Part shown: positions 25,384-35,028 of the stretch, in pieces
Numbering within the stretch: the stretch's first letter is position 1
How the letters are laid out: each line of letters starts with the position of its first letter
The notes under the pieces: model-generated
What the model was told of the DNA's origin: nothing
Database searches by the model: none
The model's input: the letters and a program-made list of their open reading frames with translations, nothing else
Origin: CAZYTM01 sp964649725
GTDB taxonomy: Bacteria; Desulfobacterota; Desulfuromonadia; Geobacterales; Geobacteraceae
DNA length: 64,000 nucleotides
Assembly (NCBI GenBank): GCA_964649725.1
Contig: CAZYTM010000004.1
Location: 1 to 64,000, forward strand
Direction of reading: 5' to 3'
Position numbers and translations under genes: made by a program

Positions 25384-25809
25384 CTAATCCAACCGTTTCA
25401 TCATCTCCAGTACATTACCTCCGTCGATTTTGCAATACGATACACTGTCCATTAGCGCCCTGATGAGGTATATACCGCGTCCCCGGTCTTCCAATTGTTC
25501 GAAATTAGGAGGTGGGATGGCATTGATATCAAAGCCCTGTCCATTGTCAAACACCTTAATAATCAGATCCTTGTCCGTAATATTAATGAGTATGTGAACT
25601 GTTTTGTCTGGATCACCGGCATTTGCATATTTTATCGCATTTACCATAGCCTCGGTCAGGACTAGATTTATGTGATAGGCAAGAGTCTCCCTGTCGCCAC
25701 AATACTTATCCAGTTCCTTAGCGATGTCCTCGCCTATCCTGCCAATAAGGCTTAGATACCTGGTCTGATTCGGTACTTTGATGTCAACTTCCAACTCGTT
25801 TTTCTCCAT
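25384..25809 (-). CDS. RsbW/SpoIIAB-like anti-sigma factor kinase
   Basis: The 141-residue HATPase domain has the N-box NLVLTEAMVNAIKYAN, G1 box KVFDNGQGFD and G2 region DRGRGIYLI, as in serine kinases that bind sigma factors or other targets and phosphorylate STAS antagonists. It overlaps nothing but lies 14 bases downstream of the STAS gene on the same strand. With the SpoIIE-phosphatase fusion further upstream it completes a partner-switching set. The target (sigma factor or other protein) is not encoded nearby. Confidence 0.9.
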   Translation of the reverse strand: MEKNELEVDIKVPNQTRYLSLIGRIGEDIAKELDKYCGDRETLAYHINLVLTEAMVNAIKYANAGDPDKTVHILINITDKDLIIKVFDNGQGFDINAIPPPNFEQLEDRGRGIYLIRALMDSVSYCKIDGGNVLEMMKRLD

Positions 25810-25823
25810 TACGACCTCGTAAG

Positions 25824-26159
25824 TTAGAAATTTTCCAGCGCTTCAGCAGCAGTGGCATATATTTCAAATACCCGATGCAGTCGAGTCAGCTCGAACATTG
25901 ATTTTACCTGTGGTTGCAGGGAAGAGAGCTTCAGGTTGCCCTGCTGCGAGATTGCATTTTTGAAGCCTGATACGAGCGCGCCCAGCCCTGAACTGTCTAT
26001 GAAGCGAACATCCTTAAGGTCAATCAGTACCTTTTTCTCGCCAGAGATAAACAGCTGCTGCATCTCGCTTTTGAGGTCACCTGAATTATGGGCGTCCAGT
26101 CGCTCTTCCTTGACGTTAATAATTACGAGGTTATTTTTTCGTTCAATTTTCAGATTCAT
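25824..26159 (-). CDS. STAS-domain anti-anti-sigma factor
   Basis: The 111-residue single STAS domain is of the RsbV/SpoIIAA type. The loop DLKDVRFIDSSGLGALVSG contains the serine pair (DSSG) whose phosphorylation by the RsbW-like partner controls binding. The beginning NLKIERKNNLVIINVKEERLDAHNS is a normal STAS strand-turn-strand. A strong GGAGGAG precedes the ATG. It lies between the phosphatase-fusion gene and the kinase gene on the same strand, so the three should work as sensor phosphatase, switch and kinase. Confidence 0.93.
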   Translation of the reverse strand: MNLKIERKNNLVIINVKEERLDAHNSGDLKSEMQQLFISGEKKVLIDLKDVRFIDSSGLGALVSGFKNAISQQGNLKLSSLQPQVKSMFELTRLHRVFEIYATAAEALENF

Positions 26160-26260
26160 TTAGGCTCCTCCTGGTCCGGCCGGTAATGCCGGAAGATACT
26201 TGGAATAGTAATGGAATAGTGTAGAATTATCATCTACTATGCAAAAACATATTAAGTATA

Positions 26261-29200
26261 TCAATCAATTTTCATCACTACTAGGGAAATGTCATCTTCC
26301 AAGAATGATGACTTTGTATAGTCGTTAACTTGTTGCAGTATTGCGTTGACAATCATCTCCGGGCTTTCCTGGTAAGCTGCAGAGACGGTCGCGCAGAGTC
26401 GCTCAACGCCATAAAGTTCACCATCTGCGTTCTGCGCCTCAGTAATGCCGTCAGTATATAATAGCAGCAGGTCGCCACTTTGCAGGACAATCTCCTTTTC
26501 TTCAAATATAACGTCCCGGTTAACACCTAGAATCAATCCTTCTGCATCCAGTTCTCGACATGTTGTAGCCCCTTTGCTGAAATGGAGAGGCGGGTTATGG
26601 CCAGCAGTGGCAAAAGTCAATTGCCTGGTGATGTTGTTGAACTTGGCAAAGAACATGGTGATGAATAGTTCTGCTCGCCCAAGGTCATCGTACAGAACGT
26701 TGTTGAGTGCTGCCAAGACTTCACGTGGGCTGGTATTTGAATAGCCCTCAGTTCTGAGTACAGTCCGGGTTTCGACCATGATAAGGGCGGCTCCGACACT
26801 ATGGCCGGATACATCGGCAATAACCATATCGACAACAGAGTCGCTTCTCTTGAAAAAATCGTAGTAGTCTCCACCTACATGAGCGGCTGGCACGCAGCGG
26901 CTGGCAATATGTATTCCTGCAAGATCAGGCGGATTGGCAGGAAGAAGCGACAGTTGAATCTGTTTGGCCAATTCCATCTCTCGCGCAACCCGGGCATTTT
27001 CCAGTTGAGCTTTTTCCTTCTCCAGTCGCTCCAGTTCACGAGCCTCTCTTTCTTCTACTATTTTAACTGCTTGGGCAAGCTGACCAGCTAGGCTCCCCAA
27101 TAGTCTGAGAAACGGTTCAGTGAAAATGCCGACAATAGATTTGGAGAAAACTGACAAGATACCAACCGGGGGTTCCCCCTCACTGGCAATAGGGATATGG
27201 GCGAATGATTTTATCCCTTCGCGGTCCATAATCTCCTTAGATTTCGGTTTGGTAATGTGTGTGGTATCGTTGACGAATTGGGTGGCTCTGGAGAGGAACG
27301 CTTCGCCGATGTAAGTATCTATCTCAGGCAGCCAATTACTTTCGGTAATGGAGCGGCTTTCGCTCCCCCTGAAGCAGTGGACAGTCAATACGTTGTCGCT
27401 GTTGATCAGCCTGATGACCACAAGGTCAAATTTAAACTCTCGCTGCAACAGTTCCAGCAAGTCCTCCATGATTATCCGCAGATCAAGGGTCCTATTCATA
27501 ATCTCAGATGCCCGCAGTCTGACATAAAGAGCCTCTCGGCTCTGGTCAAGAGAGGTGCGAACAGTGCTGAAGACGTCATAAACATATTCCATTTTTGATC
27601 CGATGTCTGTCAGATAACTCTCGACTATAGCGCCTGCAGCTGCAGCACCGACAGAACCGGCCAGGGTTTTTTCAATGAAGCGTTTGAGATTCGGTAGTTC
27701 AAATTCAGAAACCCCGCCCCGTTCATCAATTTCACGGTTCCCAAGATATTCTGCGATAGCGGCATGAGCCTGAGCCTCACCAATGAATTTGGCCATCAGA
27801 TTAACAAACTGGATAATGGTTACTGGTTTGGAGAGACGTTTGGTCTCCCAAGGGATATCTTCCCGGGGAGGCTCGAAAACATCGACGAATTTCTTTACCT
27901 GCTCTTTTTCTCGATCACTCTGAGAAAGTATTATAGAGCAGATAAGATATCCTGCGATATTGAAGAACATGCTCCAGAAGATAGAGTGTGTCCAGATATC
28001 AAAACCGGAAAGTCCGAATAGTTCGGTCGGTTTTAGTATCTCGATGCCGAATAATCCGTTCTCCAGTATATCGTTATCTACCCAGACCGAATTTATGAAT
28101 GATGGGAGTAATAGTGTATAGAACCAGACGGCAAAACCTAGGGATATGCCTGTCATCGCGCCTTTTTTGTTGCCACGTCGCCAGTAAAGACCGCCGATAA
28201 GAGAAGGACCAAACTGTGCCGCTGCGGCAAAAGAGATGAGACCCATACTGACAAGCATCTGGGAATTTCCTACTAGGACATGATAGGTATAACCAAGAAA
28301 TATTACGAGAAAGATCCCTAGTCGCTTAAGGTTAATCAGCAATAGAGGGAACCATGTCTGTGGTTTCAACTTGACTACGATCGGCATCAGAATGTTGTTG
28401 AGGAACATGGTGGATATTGCGACTGATTCTACCATTACCATCCCTGCAGCAGCCGAGAATCCGCCAAGGAATGCAAGCAGGGCTATCCATGAATGTCCGC
28501 TCTGTAATGGCAGGGTCAGAACAAAAAAATCTGCTCCGAGATTGCTCCCAGTGAAGAGAAGACCCCCGAAAGCCACTGGGACAACAAATATATTTATTGC
28601 CAGCATGTAGGCAGGGAAGAGCCACATAGCTTTTTTAATATGCTCTTCGTTGGAATTTTCTATGACCATTATATGAAATTGCCTTGGCAGCAGCATTATT
28701 GCACCCATTGAGAGGAAGAGTACGGTAAAAAAATTAGGATATGACGTTTCATTTTCCTGGCCAAATGTGGTCAGATGATTTAGCTGCTCTGGATATATAG
28801 TCTGCATCCGACTGAAGATATCGGCAAATCCGTCATACATGAAATAGGTAACAAATATTCCAACGACAAGGAAGGCAATCAGCTTGACAATCGATTCAAC
28901 GGCAATTGCTGCAACAAGACCTTCGTGCTGTTCAGAAGATACCAGATGTCGGGCGCCGAAAATAACGCTGAATACGCTCAGAATAATGGCAGCCAAGAAT
29001 GCTGGTTGAAATGTATGAGAGGCGCCGCCAAGTATTGAAGGGAGCATCATGTTAGGTTCGCCGCACAATATCCGAAATGTTGTGGATACAGCACGCAATT
29101 GGAGAGCTATATATGGCATGATGCCGAGGATCGCAATTATTGTGACCAATGCTCCCAACCAAGGCGATTTGCCGTATCGTAAGCTTATGAAGTCTGCAAT

Positions 29201-29503
29201 TGAGGTTATATTATTCTCTTTTGTTATTCGGACAATCTTGCGGAGCACGAACCACCAAGAGAATGCTGTAAGAGATGGTCCTAGATAAATCAGAAGAAAA
29301 TCGAGACCTGTAGTGGCAGCCTTGCCAACGCTTCCGTAAAAAGTCCATGAAGTACAGTAGACAGCGATGGAAAGTGAATAGATATAAGGGTTTGAAATTA
29401 TGCTGCGACCCTCTTCACGACGCTTGTCACCATAATAGGCAACCATGAAGAGGAGGAGGATATAAAGAAGCGATGAGATGACGACTATCTCGATGCTGAG
29501 CAT
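26261..29503 (-). CDS. SSS-transporter/GAF/SpoIIE phosphatase fusion receptor
   Basis: In the 1080-residue protein, residues about 1-540 form a 12-13-helix sodium:solute symporter domain of the PutP/CbrA-like kind (VYCTSWTFYGSVGKA, NITSIADFISLRYGK). Residues 545-660 are a linker comparable to those joining SSS domains to kinases, about 665-820 a GAF domain, 825-860 a coil, and 870-1080 a SpoIIE/PP2C phosphatase with GGDYYDFF, ADVSGHSVGAALIM, ATAGHNPP, LYTDGITEA and EDDISLVV intact. It likely senses a transported or bound solute and dephosphorylates the STAS protein 100 bases downstream. Its start overlaps the small membrane gene by ATGA. Confidence 0.92.
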   Translation of the reverse strand: MLSIEIVVISSLLYILLLFMVAYYGDKRREEGRSIISNPYIYSLSIAVYCTSWTFYGSVGKAATTGLDFLLIYLGPSLTAFSWWFVLRKIVRITKENNITSIADFISLRYGKSPWLGALVTIIAILGIMPYIALQLRAVSTTFRILCGEPNMMLPSILGGASHTFQPAFLAAIILSVFSVIFGARHLVSSEQHEGLVAAIAVESIVKLIAFLVVGIFVTYFMYDGFADIFSRMQTIYPEQLNHLTTFGQENETSYPNFFTVLFLSMGAIMLLPRQFHIMVIENSNEEHIKKAMWLFPAYMLAINIFVVPVAFGGLLFTGSNLGADFFVLTLPLQSGHSWIALLAFLGGFSAAAGMVMVESVAISTMFLNNILMPIVVKLKPQTWFPLLLINLKRLGIFLVIFLGYTYHVLVGNSQMLVSMGLISFAAAAQFGPSLIGGLYWRRGNKKGAMTGISLGFAVWFYTLLLPSFINSVWVDNDILENGLFGIEILKPTELFGLSGFDIWTHSIFWSMFFNIAGYLICSIILSQSDREKEQVKKFVDVFEPPREDIPWETKRLSKPVTIIQFVNLMAKFIGEAQAHAAIAEYLGNREIDERGGVSEFELPNLKRFIEKTLAGSVGAAAAGAIVESYLTDIGSKMEYVYDVFSTVRTSLDQSREALYVRLRASEIMNRTLDLRIIMEDLLELLQREFKFDLVVIRLINSDNVLTVHCFRGSESRSITESNWLPEIDTYIGEAFLSRATQFVNDTTHITKPKSKEIMDREGIKSFAHIPIASEGEPPVGILSVFSKSIVGIFTEPFLRLLGSLAGQLAQAVKIVEEREARELERLEKEKAQLENARVAREMELAKQIQLSLLPANPPDLAGIHIASRCVPAAHVGGDYYDFFKRSDSVVDMVIADVSGHSVGAALIMVETRTVLRTEGYSNTSPREVLAALNNVLYDDLGRAELFITMFFAKFNNITRQLTFATAGHNPPLHFSKGATTCRELDAEGLILGVNRDVIFEEKEIVLQSGDLLLLYTDGITEAQNADGELYGVERLCATVSAAYQESPEMIVNAILQQVNDYTKSSFLEDDISLVVMKID

Positions 29504-29760
29504 CAGTGTTTGTTCTCCTGGTCATTGTCGTCTGATGGTAAATCAATCGATTTAGAAAAAACAAAAATGACAAAAATGGAGATGAACCAGCCAATGTACA
29601 GGTAGAGGAAAAGTACAGGTATCCCAGCCAAAAACGCATGTTTGTTGAAAATATGGATAAATGGGTAACTCATCATAATTATGCCAAGAATGAAGAATAT
29701 CACCCACGACTCTTTGAGTCGCAACCATTTCAGCAGTTTTGTCGTAAAGTTATGCCACAT
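29503..29760 (-). CDS. Small membrane protein coupled to the SSS fusion
   Basis: The 85-residue protein starts at ATG 29760, 11 bases inside the end of the upstream gene. It has two hydrophobic helices (about WVIFFILGIIMMSYPFIHI and VLFLYLYIGWFISIFVIFVF) and a charged tail DDNDQENKH. Its stop overlaps the start of the symporter fusion as ATGA, so translation is coupled. Small membrane proteins of this size often sit before SSS symporters; a role as subunit or assembly factor is inference. Confidence 0.8.
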   Translation of the reverse strand: MWHNFTTKLLKWLRLKESWVIFFILGIIMMSYPFIHIFNKHAFLAGIPVLFLYLYIGWFISIFVIFVFSKSIDLPSDDNDQENKH

Positions 29761-31321
29761 GGTAGAGTCCCAAGCGATTGAATATTTCGTCAATATTATC
29801 ATCAAGCGGCATAGATGTGTCGAGGAAAATAATCATCCCTTCATCTTCTGTAAGTAACTCAAAAGTGTCTCGATGTTGGTGGTAAAGTTCCCACCTGCCG
29901 TCAGATGCTTCATCAGGAAGTTGTCTCCTGGACACGAGTCGCTCTCTGCTTGTCTCTTCAGGGCAGTCAGTTCGCAATATTACAAACTCAACAGCATGAG
30001 CTTGGGCAGTTTTTTTAAACTGGTGCCGATCATATTTGCTGCGAAATGTCGCATCAACTATTATGCTGCGACTGGCTGACAACTCACGGTCAGCAAGGTT
30101 AAGCAGCTTGGCATAAGTTGTTTGAATCGACTCAGGTGCATAGAGTCCGGATGAGTATTCATCTAGCTGTCTGCTTGAAGAAGCTAGTCCTGACAGTTCT
30201 TTTCGCACCAGATCGGAACGAACCAGTTCGATACCAAGTTCTAAAGCCAGCTCTTCTGCCAATGTGCTTTTACCGCTGCCCATTAGACCACAGGTGATGA
30301 AGAGGGTAGTTTTGAGCCGTTGTCTAAGAATATATCCACGTGCCAGCTTGAAATAACGGTTAGCTTTGGCAATTGCCAGTGTCCTGGCAGCTGGCAAAAT
30401 ATCAGGATCTAGCAGTTGTAGACTGGCTACCTTCCCCCTGACCATTGCACGGTAGATTTTGTAGAACTCGAGCAGCCCAGAGTTTTCATTGTCGCCAGTC
30501 ATTTCCTGGTAGTGTCCCCACAGCTCTTCGCTAAAAGCACGTTGTTTATGTAAATCGAGATCCATGAGAAGGAATGCAAGATCAGAGAGCGTATCACCAT
30601 AACGAAAACGATCGTTGAATTCGATGCAATCGAATATCCATACTCGTTCATCTAGACATATATTCTCCAGATGCAGGTCGCCGTCACCATCCCTTATAAA
30701 TCCATCCCTTACTCGCCTGGTAAAGAGATCTAAATTGCTGGCCATAAAACTGGTTACCCAATCTCTGATAAATTGGAGGTCACGCGCGGAAATAGTATTA
30801 TTTACAAATTCGGCAAGTTGCGAAAAATTTTCCTCCCAGTTGCGGGTAATCACTGAAATTGTGCCATATTCATCAATCTTTTTACTTCTTTCTGCATGTA
30901 GATGGAAATCGGCAATAGTGGAGGCGATTTGTCTGATGTCGGCCGGCGTCACCTTATTCATGCTCAGTAGTTGGTCAAGCATCTTTTCAGCAGGTAGTCG
31001 ACGCATTTTGACGGCATAATCTATAATTTCCCCATCTCCATCAATTTTAATCCCTTGATCAGTTTCTCGTATCTCGACCACTTCCAGATAGATATCAGCA
31101 GCAAGGCGACTGTTCAGGCGAATCTCTTCGGTACAGTAAAAGCGGCGTCGATCAAGTGTGGTAAAATTGAGAAAGCCGAAATCGACAGGGTTTTTTACTT
31201 TGTAAACATATGAATCAGTCAGGAACAGATAAGAGATATGGGTCTGGATACAGGAAATCGTTGTAGTCGCTTCCGGATAACAGGCCGGGTCGAGTAATGC
31301 GGTTATGATTCTTGAATCCAT
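29750..31321 (-). CDS. Fused phosphotransferase-fold and P-loop kinase-like protein
   Basis: The 523-residue protein belongs to the uncharacterised group often called AAA family or gluconate kinase-like (COG2187 type). Residues 1-330 resemble an aminoglycoside-phosphotransferase fold: GDGDLHLENICL and WIFDCIEFN stand for the catalytic and Mg2+-binding loops. Residues 340-520 have a Walker A GLMGSGKST and look like a small nucleotide kinase. No substrate is known. Its end overlaps the small membrane gene by 11 bases, linking it to the partner-switching operon. The plus-strand TPR operon begins divergently. Confidence 0.85.
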   Translation of the reverse strand: MDSRIITALLDPACYPEATTTISCIQTHISYLFLTDSYVYKVKNPVDFGFLNFTTLDRRRFYCTEEIRLNSRLAADIYLEVVEIRETDQGIKIDGDGEIIDYAVKMRRLPAEKMLDQLLSMNKVTPADIRQIASTIADFHLHAERSKKIDEYGTISVITRNWEENFSQLAEFVNNTISARDLQFIRDWVTSFMASNLDLFTRRVRDGFIRDGDGDLHLENICLDERVWIFDCIEFNDRFRYGDTLSDLAFLLMDLDLHKQRAFSEELWGHYQEMTGDNENSGLLEFYKIYRAMVRGKVASLQLLDPDILPAARTLAIAKANRYFKLARGYILRQRLKTTLFITCGLMGSGKSTLAEELALELGIELVRSDLVRKELSGLASSSRQLDEYSSGLYAPESIQTTYAKLLNLADRELSASRSIIVDATFRSKYDRHQFKKTAQAHAVEFVILRTDCPEETSRERLVSRRQLPDEASDGRWELYHQHRDTFELLTEDEGMIIFLDTSMPLDDNIDEIFNRLGLYHVA

Positions 31322-31404
31322 GCGGCATCCTTGACGTCGGTATTGATGCCTATTTATGGTATCATATCCATCGTTTGGTGCAACTTACGTGCAGAGATAA
31401 GTAT

Positions 31405-31433
31405 TTGACGGTGGTAGGGATTTGTGGTAATTA
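31405..31433 (+). promoter_or_regulatory. Candidate sigma70 promoter for the TPR-peptide transport operon
   Basis: TTGACG (31405-31410) and TAATTA (31428-31433) are separated by 17 bases, with the first gene about 165 bases further on. It is the best match in the divergent region. The long leader has an open frame ending IVWCFLWQGNS that overlaps the TPR start as ATGA; it is probably not a true gene. Confidence 0.5.
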
Positions 31434-31601
31434 TTACAATATCCTCCAGCGAATTACCTTGCCTCTATTGGTATCGCTGAGCGTTATGGCCGGTTGTGTA
31501 CAAAGTAGTCATCCAGAGCCAGGCGTCGATAAGGATACCTCGTGCGTAGATGTGCGAATCTCTTTATCGATAGTCTGGTGTTTTTTATGGCAGGGCAATT
31601 C

Positions 31602-33335
31602 ATGAATCGTAACTTTTTCCTCTATATGCCACTTCTGGCGGTGCTTCTTTCGGCCTGTGCAACAAGTGAAATCAGGTCGGACGATATGCAGCCTGTCGTC
31701 CTTACTCCTGCGCCACTTCCAGTAATAGATATTGCTGAATCCAGATCGCTATATCTCTATTCAATGTCACGTTTACAGAGTATTGAAGGTGATTATGAAG
31801 GTGCTTTCAGTCTTCTTCGCGCTGCTATGGAGGCAAATCCGAATGTCTCATATCTTCATACAGCTGCAGCAAATCTTTACCTGAAGCAGAATCGTTTTCA
31901 AGAGGCATTAAGTGAATGTGAAAAGGCGGTCTCCCTTGATCCCGCCAATGTAGAAGCGCAAATTCTGACCGGCAACATACTGGCAGGATTACGTCAGGAC
32001 AAAGAGGCGATTCCACATTATCGGAAGGCACTTGATCTGGACCCATCCAAAGAGGAGGTATATCTTCATCTTGCGCTATCAAGCTTGAAAATCTTTGAAT
32101 ATGAAGATGCAGTGACGACACTTAAGCAGCTAGTCGCCAAGTCGCCAGACTCAGCACTAGGCTATTATTATCTGGGGCGGGCGTATGACCAGATGAAGCT
32201 TTCAAAGGAAGCTATCGGGTACTACCGGAAAGCAGCTGAGACCAAACCAGACTTTGAACAGGCTCTTATTGACCTCGGCATAGCGCAAGAAAATCAAGGG
32301 CTCTATGAAGACGCTATAGTAACTTTCAAGGATTTACTTGCTACAAATCCATTCAATATTAATGTCACCCAGCATCTAATCCAGCTCTATATACAGCAGC
32401 AACAGTTAAAGCCTGCTCTGGTTCTACTGCAGGGGGTGGTTGCCAACGGATTCGGTGGTTTGGAGACATATCGCAAAATCGGTTTGATACATATGGAGCT
32501 GCAGCAGTATGATGATGCTATCGGTGAATTTACTAAAATTCTGGCGCAGGAGCCTGAAGCACACCAGGTTAGATACTACCTGGCATCAGCTTATGAAGAG
32601 AAAGCTGAAATTGAAAAAGCAATTGCTGAATTCCGCCGCATTCCTGCGAATTCGACATATTATTTTGATGCTCTGGGCCATATTGCCTATCTCTATAAGG
32701 ACAAGGGTGATACCGCAAGCGGCATTGCAATTCTAAATGAGGCAATTGCCGAATATCCAGGGCAGATCGATTCATACCTTCATCTTGCTGGAATTTATGA
32801 GTCAATGGACCGATATGAGGAAGGTCTTAAAATTTTGGGTGAAGTGGAGGGGAAATTCCCTAAAGAAGCGCGGCTCAAATTCAGGATCGGTGTTCTTTAC
32901 GATAAAATGGGGGATAAACAGGAATCGATTAATCATATGAAGGAAGTATTGGCATTGACCCCTCAGGATGCTCAGGCCCTTAATTATCTAGGTTATACCT
33001 ATGCCGAGCTAGGCGTTAATCTAGATGAGGGGTTGCAATATCTAAAAAAGGCTGTAGAACTTCGTCCTGCTGATGGTTTTATTCTTGACAGCTTAGGCTG
33101 GCTTTACTACAAAATGAAGCGCTTTGATGAGGCAGTATTTCAGCTGGAAAAGGCGATTGCCCTCGTCGATAAGGATACTACCATAATGACTCATCTTGCT
33201 GATGCCTATATTGCCACCAGAAATTTTCGTAAGGCGTTGGCACTCTATCGTCAGATATTGCAGCTAGAGCCAGATAACAAAGAGGCCGCTGAAAAAATCA
33301 GAAAATTTCGTGCTACGGATAGCGGTGAAAAATGA
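31602..33335 (+). CDS. TPR-repeat lipoprotein
   Basis: The 577-residue protein (start ATG 31602, AGGG upstream) begins with a lipoprotein signal, LLAVLLSAC. It then has about 12-14 tetratricopeptide repeats, seen as recurring A..Y..A/G...P patterns such as AIPHYRKALDLDPS, AIGYYRKAAETKPD and ALALYRQILQLEPD. TPR arrays mediate protein-protein contacts; a lipid-anchored one usually works in envelope assembly or transport. The 3' end overlaps the following peptide-binding gene by four bases (ATGA), so both are translated together. I prefer 31602 to the longer frame because only this start gives a signal sequence. Confidence 0.9.
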   Translation: MNRNFFLYMPLLAVLLSACATSEIRSDDMQPVVLTPAPLPVIDIAESRSLYLYSMSRLQSIEGDYEGAFSLLRAAMEANPNVSYLHTAAANLYLKQNRFQEALSECEKAVSLDPANVEAQILTGNILAGLRQDKEAIPHYRKALDLDPSKEEVYLHLALSSLKIFEYEDAVTTLKQLVAKSPDSALGYYYLGRAYDQMKLSKEAIGYYRKAAETKPDFEQALIDLGIAQENQGLYEDAIVTFKDLLATNPFNINVTQHLIQLYIQQQQLKPALVLLQGVVANGFGGLETYRKIGLIHMELQQYDDAIGEFTKILAQEPEAHQVRYYLASAYEEKAEIEKAIAEFRRIPANSTYYFDALGHIAYLYKDKGDTASGIAILNEAIAEYPGQIDSYLHLAGIYESMDRYEEGLKILGEVEGKFPKEARLKFRIGVLYDKMGDKQESINHMKEVLALTPQDAQALNYLGYTYAELGVNLDEGLQYLKKAVELRPADGFILDSLGWLYYKMKRFDEAVFQLEKAIALVDKDTTIMTHLADAYIATRNFRKALALYRQILQLEPDNKEAAEKIRKFRATDSGEK

Positions 33336-34954
33336 ACAGCAGTCGGTTTTGCTGCCTGCTCCTTATTCTTTTAGCTTTGGCAGGATGTTCGGATAACATA
33401 TCTGTTCCTTCCTCTTTATCTACACGCCCTGCTGGGGTAGCTGCTTACGGCGATGCCATGGTTGTTGGTTCCATAGGCGAACCTTCCACTCTTCTTCCTC
33501 TACTTGCATCAGATGTACCTTCCCGAGAAATTGCCGCCCAGATATACAGCGGTCTAGTCAGGTATGACAAGAACCTTAAGTTGGAAGGGGAATTGGCTCA
33601 ATCCTGGGAGGTGGCAAAAGATGGCCTTTCCATAACCTTTCATCTTCGTAAAGGGGTTAAATGGCATGATGGTCGGCCTTTTACCTCCCATGATGTCCTG
33701 TATACCTATCAAATCACTATAGATCCAAAGACACCGACCGCCTATGCCGAGGATTTCAAACAGGTAAAGCGGGCCGAGGCTCCTGACCCCTATACTTTCA
33801 AGGTAACTTACGCTAAACCTTTTGCACCTTCGCTAGAATCATGGGGAGTGTCAATTCTGCCTGCTCATTTGCTGGAAGGAAAGGATATCACCAAGAGTGA
33901 ACTCGCACGCAAACCTGTTGGTACCGGACCCTATCGATTCAAAGAGTGGATAGCCGGTCAGAGGCTGGTGCTGGAATCGAATCACGAATATTTCGAGGGG
34001 CGTCCCTATATCGATCGTTATATCTATCGAATCATCCCGGACAATTCAACCATGTATATGGAGCTTAAATCGGGTGGTATCGACATGATGGGGCTGTCAC
34101 CGGTGCAATATCAGCGACAGACCAACAACCCTGAATTTCAGGCCCGCTTTAACAAATACCGATATCCGGCTTCAGCCTATACCTATCTTGGCTACAATCT
34201 GCGTCATCCGCTCTTCAGTGATATGCGGATCAGGCAGGCTATCGCCTCGGCTATCAACAAGGAGGAGATTGTCCAGGGTGTACTGCTTGGCATGGGACAG
34301 GTCGCCCATGGTCCATACAAACCTATGACCTGGGCATATAATCCGGATATTAGGGATTTCGGCTATAACCCGGAACGGGCCAAGACTCTGCTAGCTGCAG
34401 CCGGTTGGCGGGGGAAGAATGCCGACGGCATCCTGGTCAAGGATGGCAAGACTTTATCATTCACTATACTCACCAATCAGGGTAACGACCTTCGGCTAAA
34501 GACGGCGCTGATTATTCAGCAGCGTCTCAAAGCTGTCGGGATAGATGTGAAGATCAGGGTGATAGAGTGGGCATCATTTCTGAAAAATTATATCGACAAA
34601 GGGGATTTCGAAGTAATAATTCTCGGCTGGACAATTGGCCAGGACCCAGATCTTTTCGATGTCTGGCACTCCAGCAAGACTGGTCCTAAGGAGCTTAATT
34701 TTATCGGATATAAGAATGCTGAAGTCGATCGTCTGATAGAAAAGGGGCGCGGGACCTTTGATATGGAGGAACGGAAGCGCTGTTATTATCGTATTCAGGA
34801 AGTTCTGGCGGAAGAGCAGCCCTACACCTTTCTCTATGTACCGGATGCACTGCCGGTGGTGAGTGCCCGTATTCGTGCTATAGAGCCTGCTCCGGCCGGC
34901 ATCATGTATAATTTCATCAAATGGTATGTGCCAAAGAACGAGCAACAGTATTAA
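33332..34954 (+). CDS. Oligopeptide ABC transporter substrate-binding lipoprotein
   Basis: The 540-residue SBP_bac_5 family protein has lipobox LALAGC (residues about 14-19) and the family pattern EPSTLLPLLASD, GLVRYDKNLKLEGELAQSWEV, LRKGVKWHDGRPFTSHDV and PVGTGPYRFKEW. It should bind peptides or other small molecules for the two permeases that follow. It starts inside the TPR gene stop. The plus-strand order is TPR lipoprotein, binding protein, permease, permease. No ATP-binding subunit is nearby, so ATPases must come from elsewhere. Confidence 0.95.
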   Translation: MNSSRFCCLLLILLALAGCSDNISVPSSLSTRPAGVAAYGDAMVVGSIGEPSTLLPLLASDVPSREIAAQIYSGLVRYDKNLKLEGELAQSWEVAKDGLSITFHLRKGVKWHDGRPFTSHDVLYTYQITIDPKTPTAYAEDFKQVKRAEAPDPYTFKVTYAKPFAPSLESWGVSILPAHLLEGKDITKSELARKPVGTGPYRFKEWIAGQRLVLESNHEYFEGRPYIDRYIYRIIPDNSTMYMELKSGGIDMMGLSPVQYQRQTNNPEFQARFNKYRYPASAYTYLGYNLRHPLFSDMRIRQAIASAINKEEIVQGVLLGMGQVAHGPYKPMTWAYNPDIRDFGYNPERAKTLLAAAGWRGKNADGILVKDGKTLSFTILTNQGNDLRLKTALIIQQRLKAVGIDVKIRVIEWASFLKNYIDKGDFEVIILGWTIGQDPDLFDVWHSSKTGPKELNFIGYKNAEVDRLIEKGRGTFDMEERKRCYYRIQEVLAEEQPYTFLYVPDALPVVSARIRAIEPAPAGIMYNFIKWYVPKNEQQY

Positions 34955-35028
34955 ATCGATAGTCACTTTGACGAATTGGCAGGGACAATAGTCTAGATCG
35001 TCATTCTTTTTATATGTTGAGTGGAATT

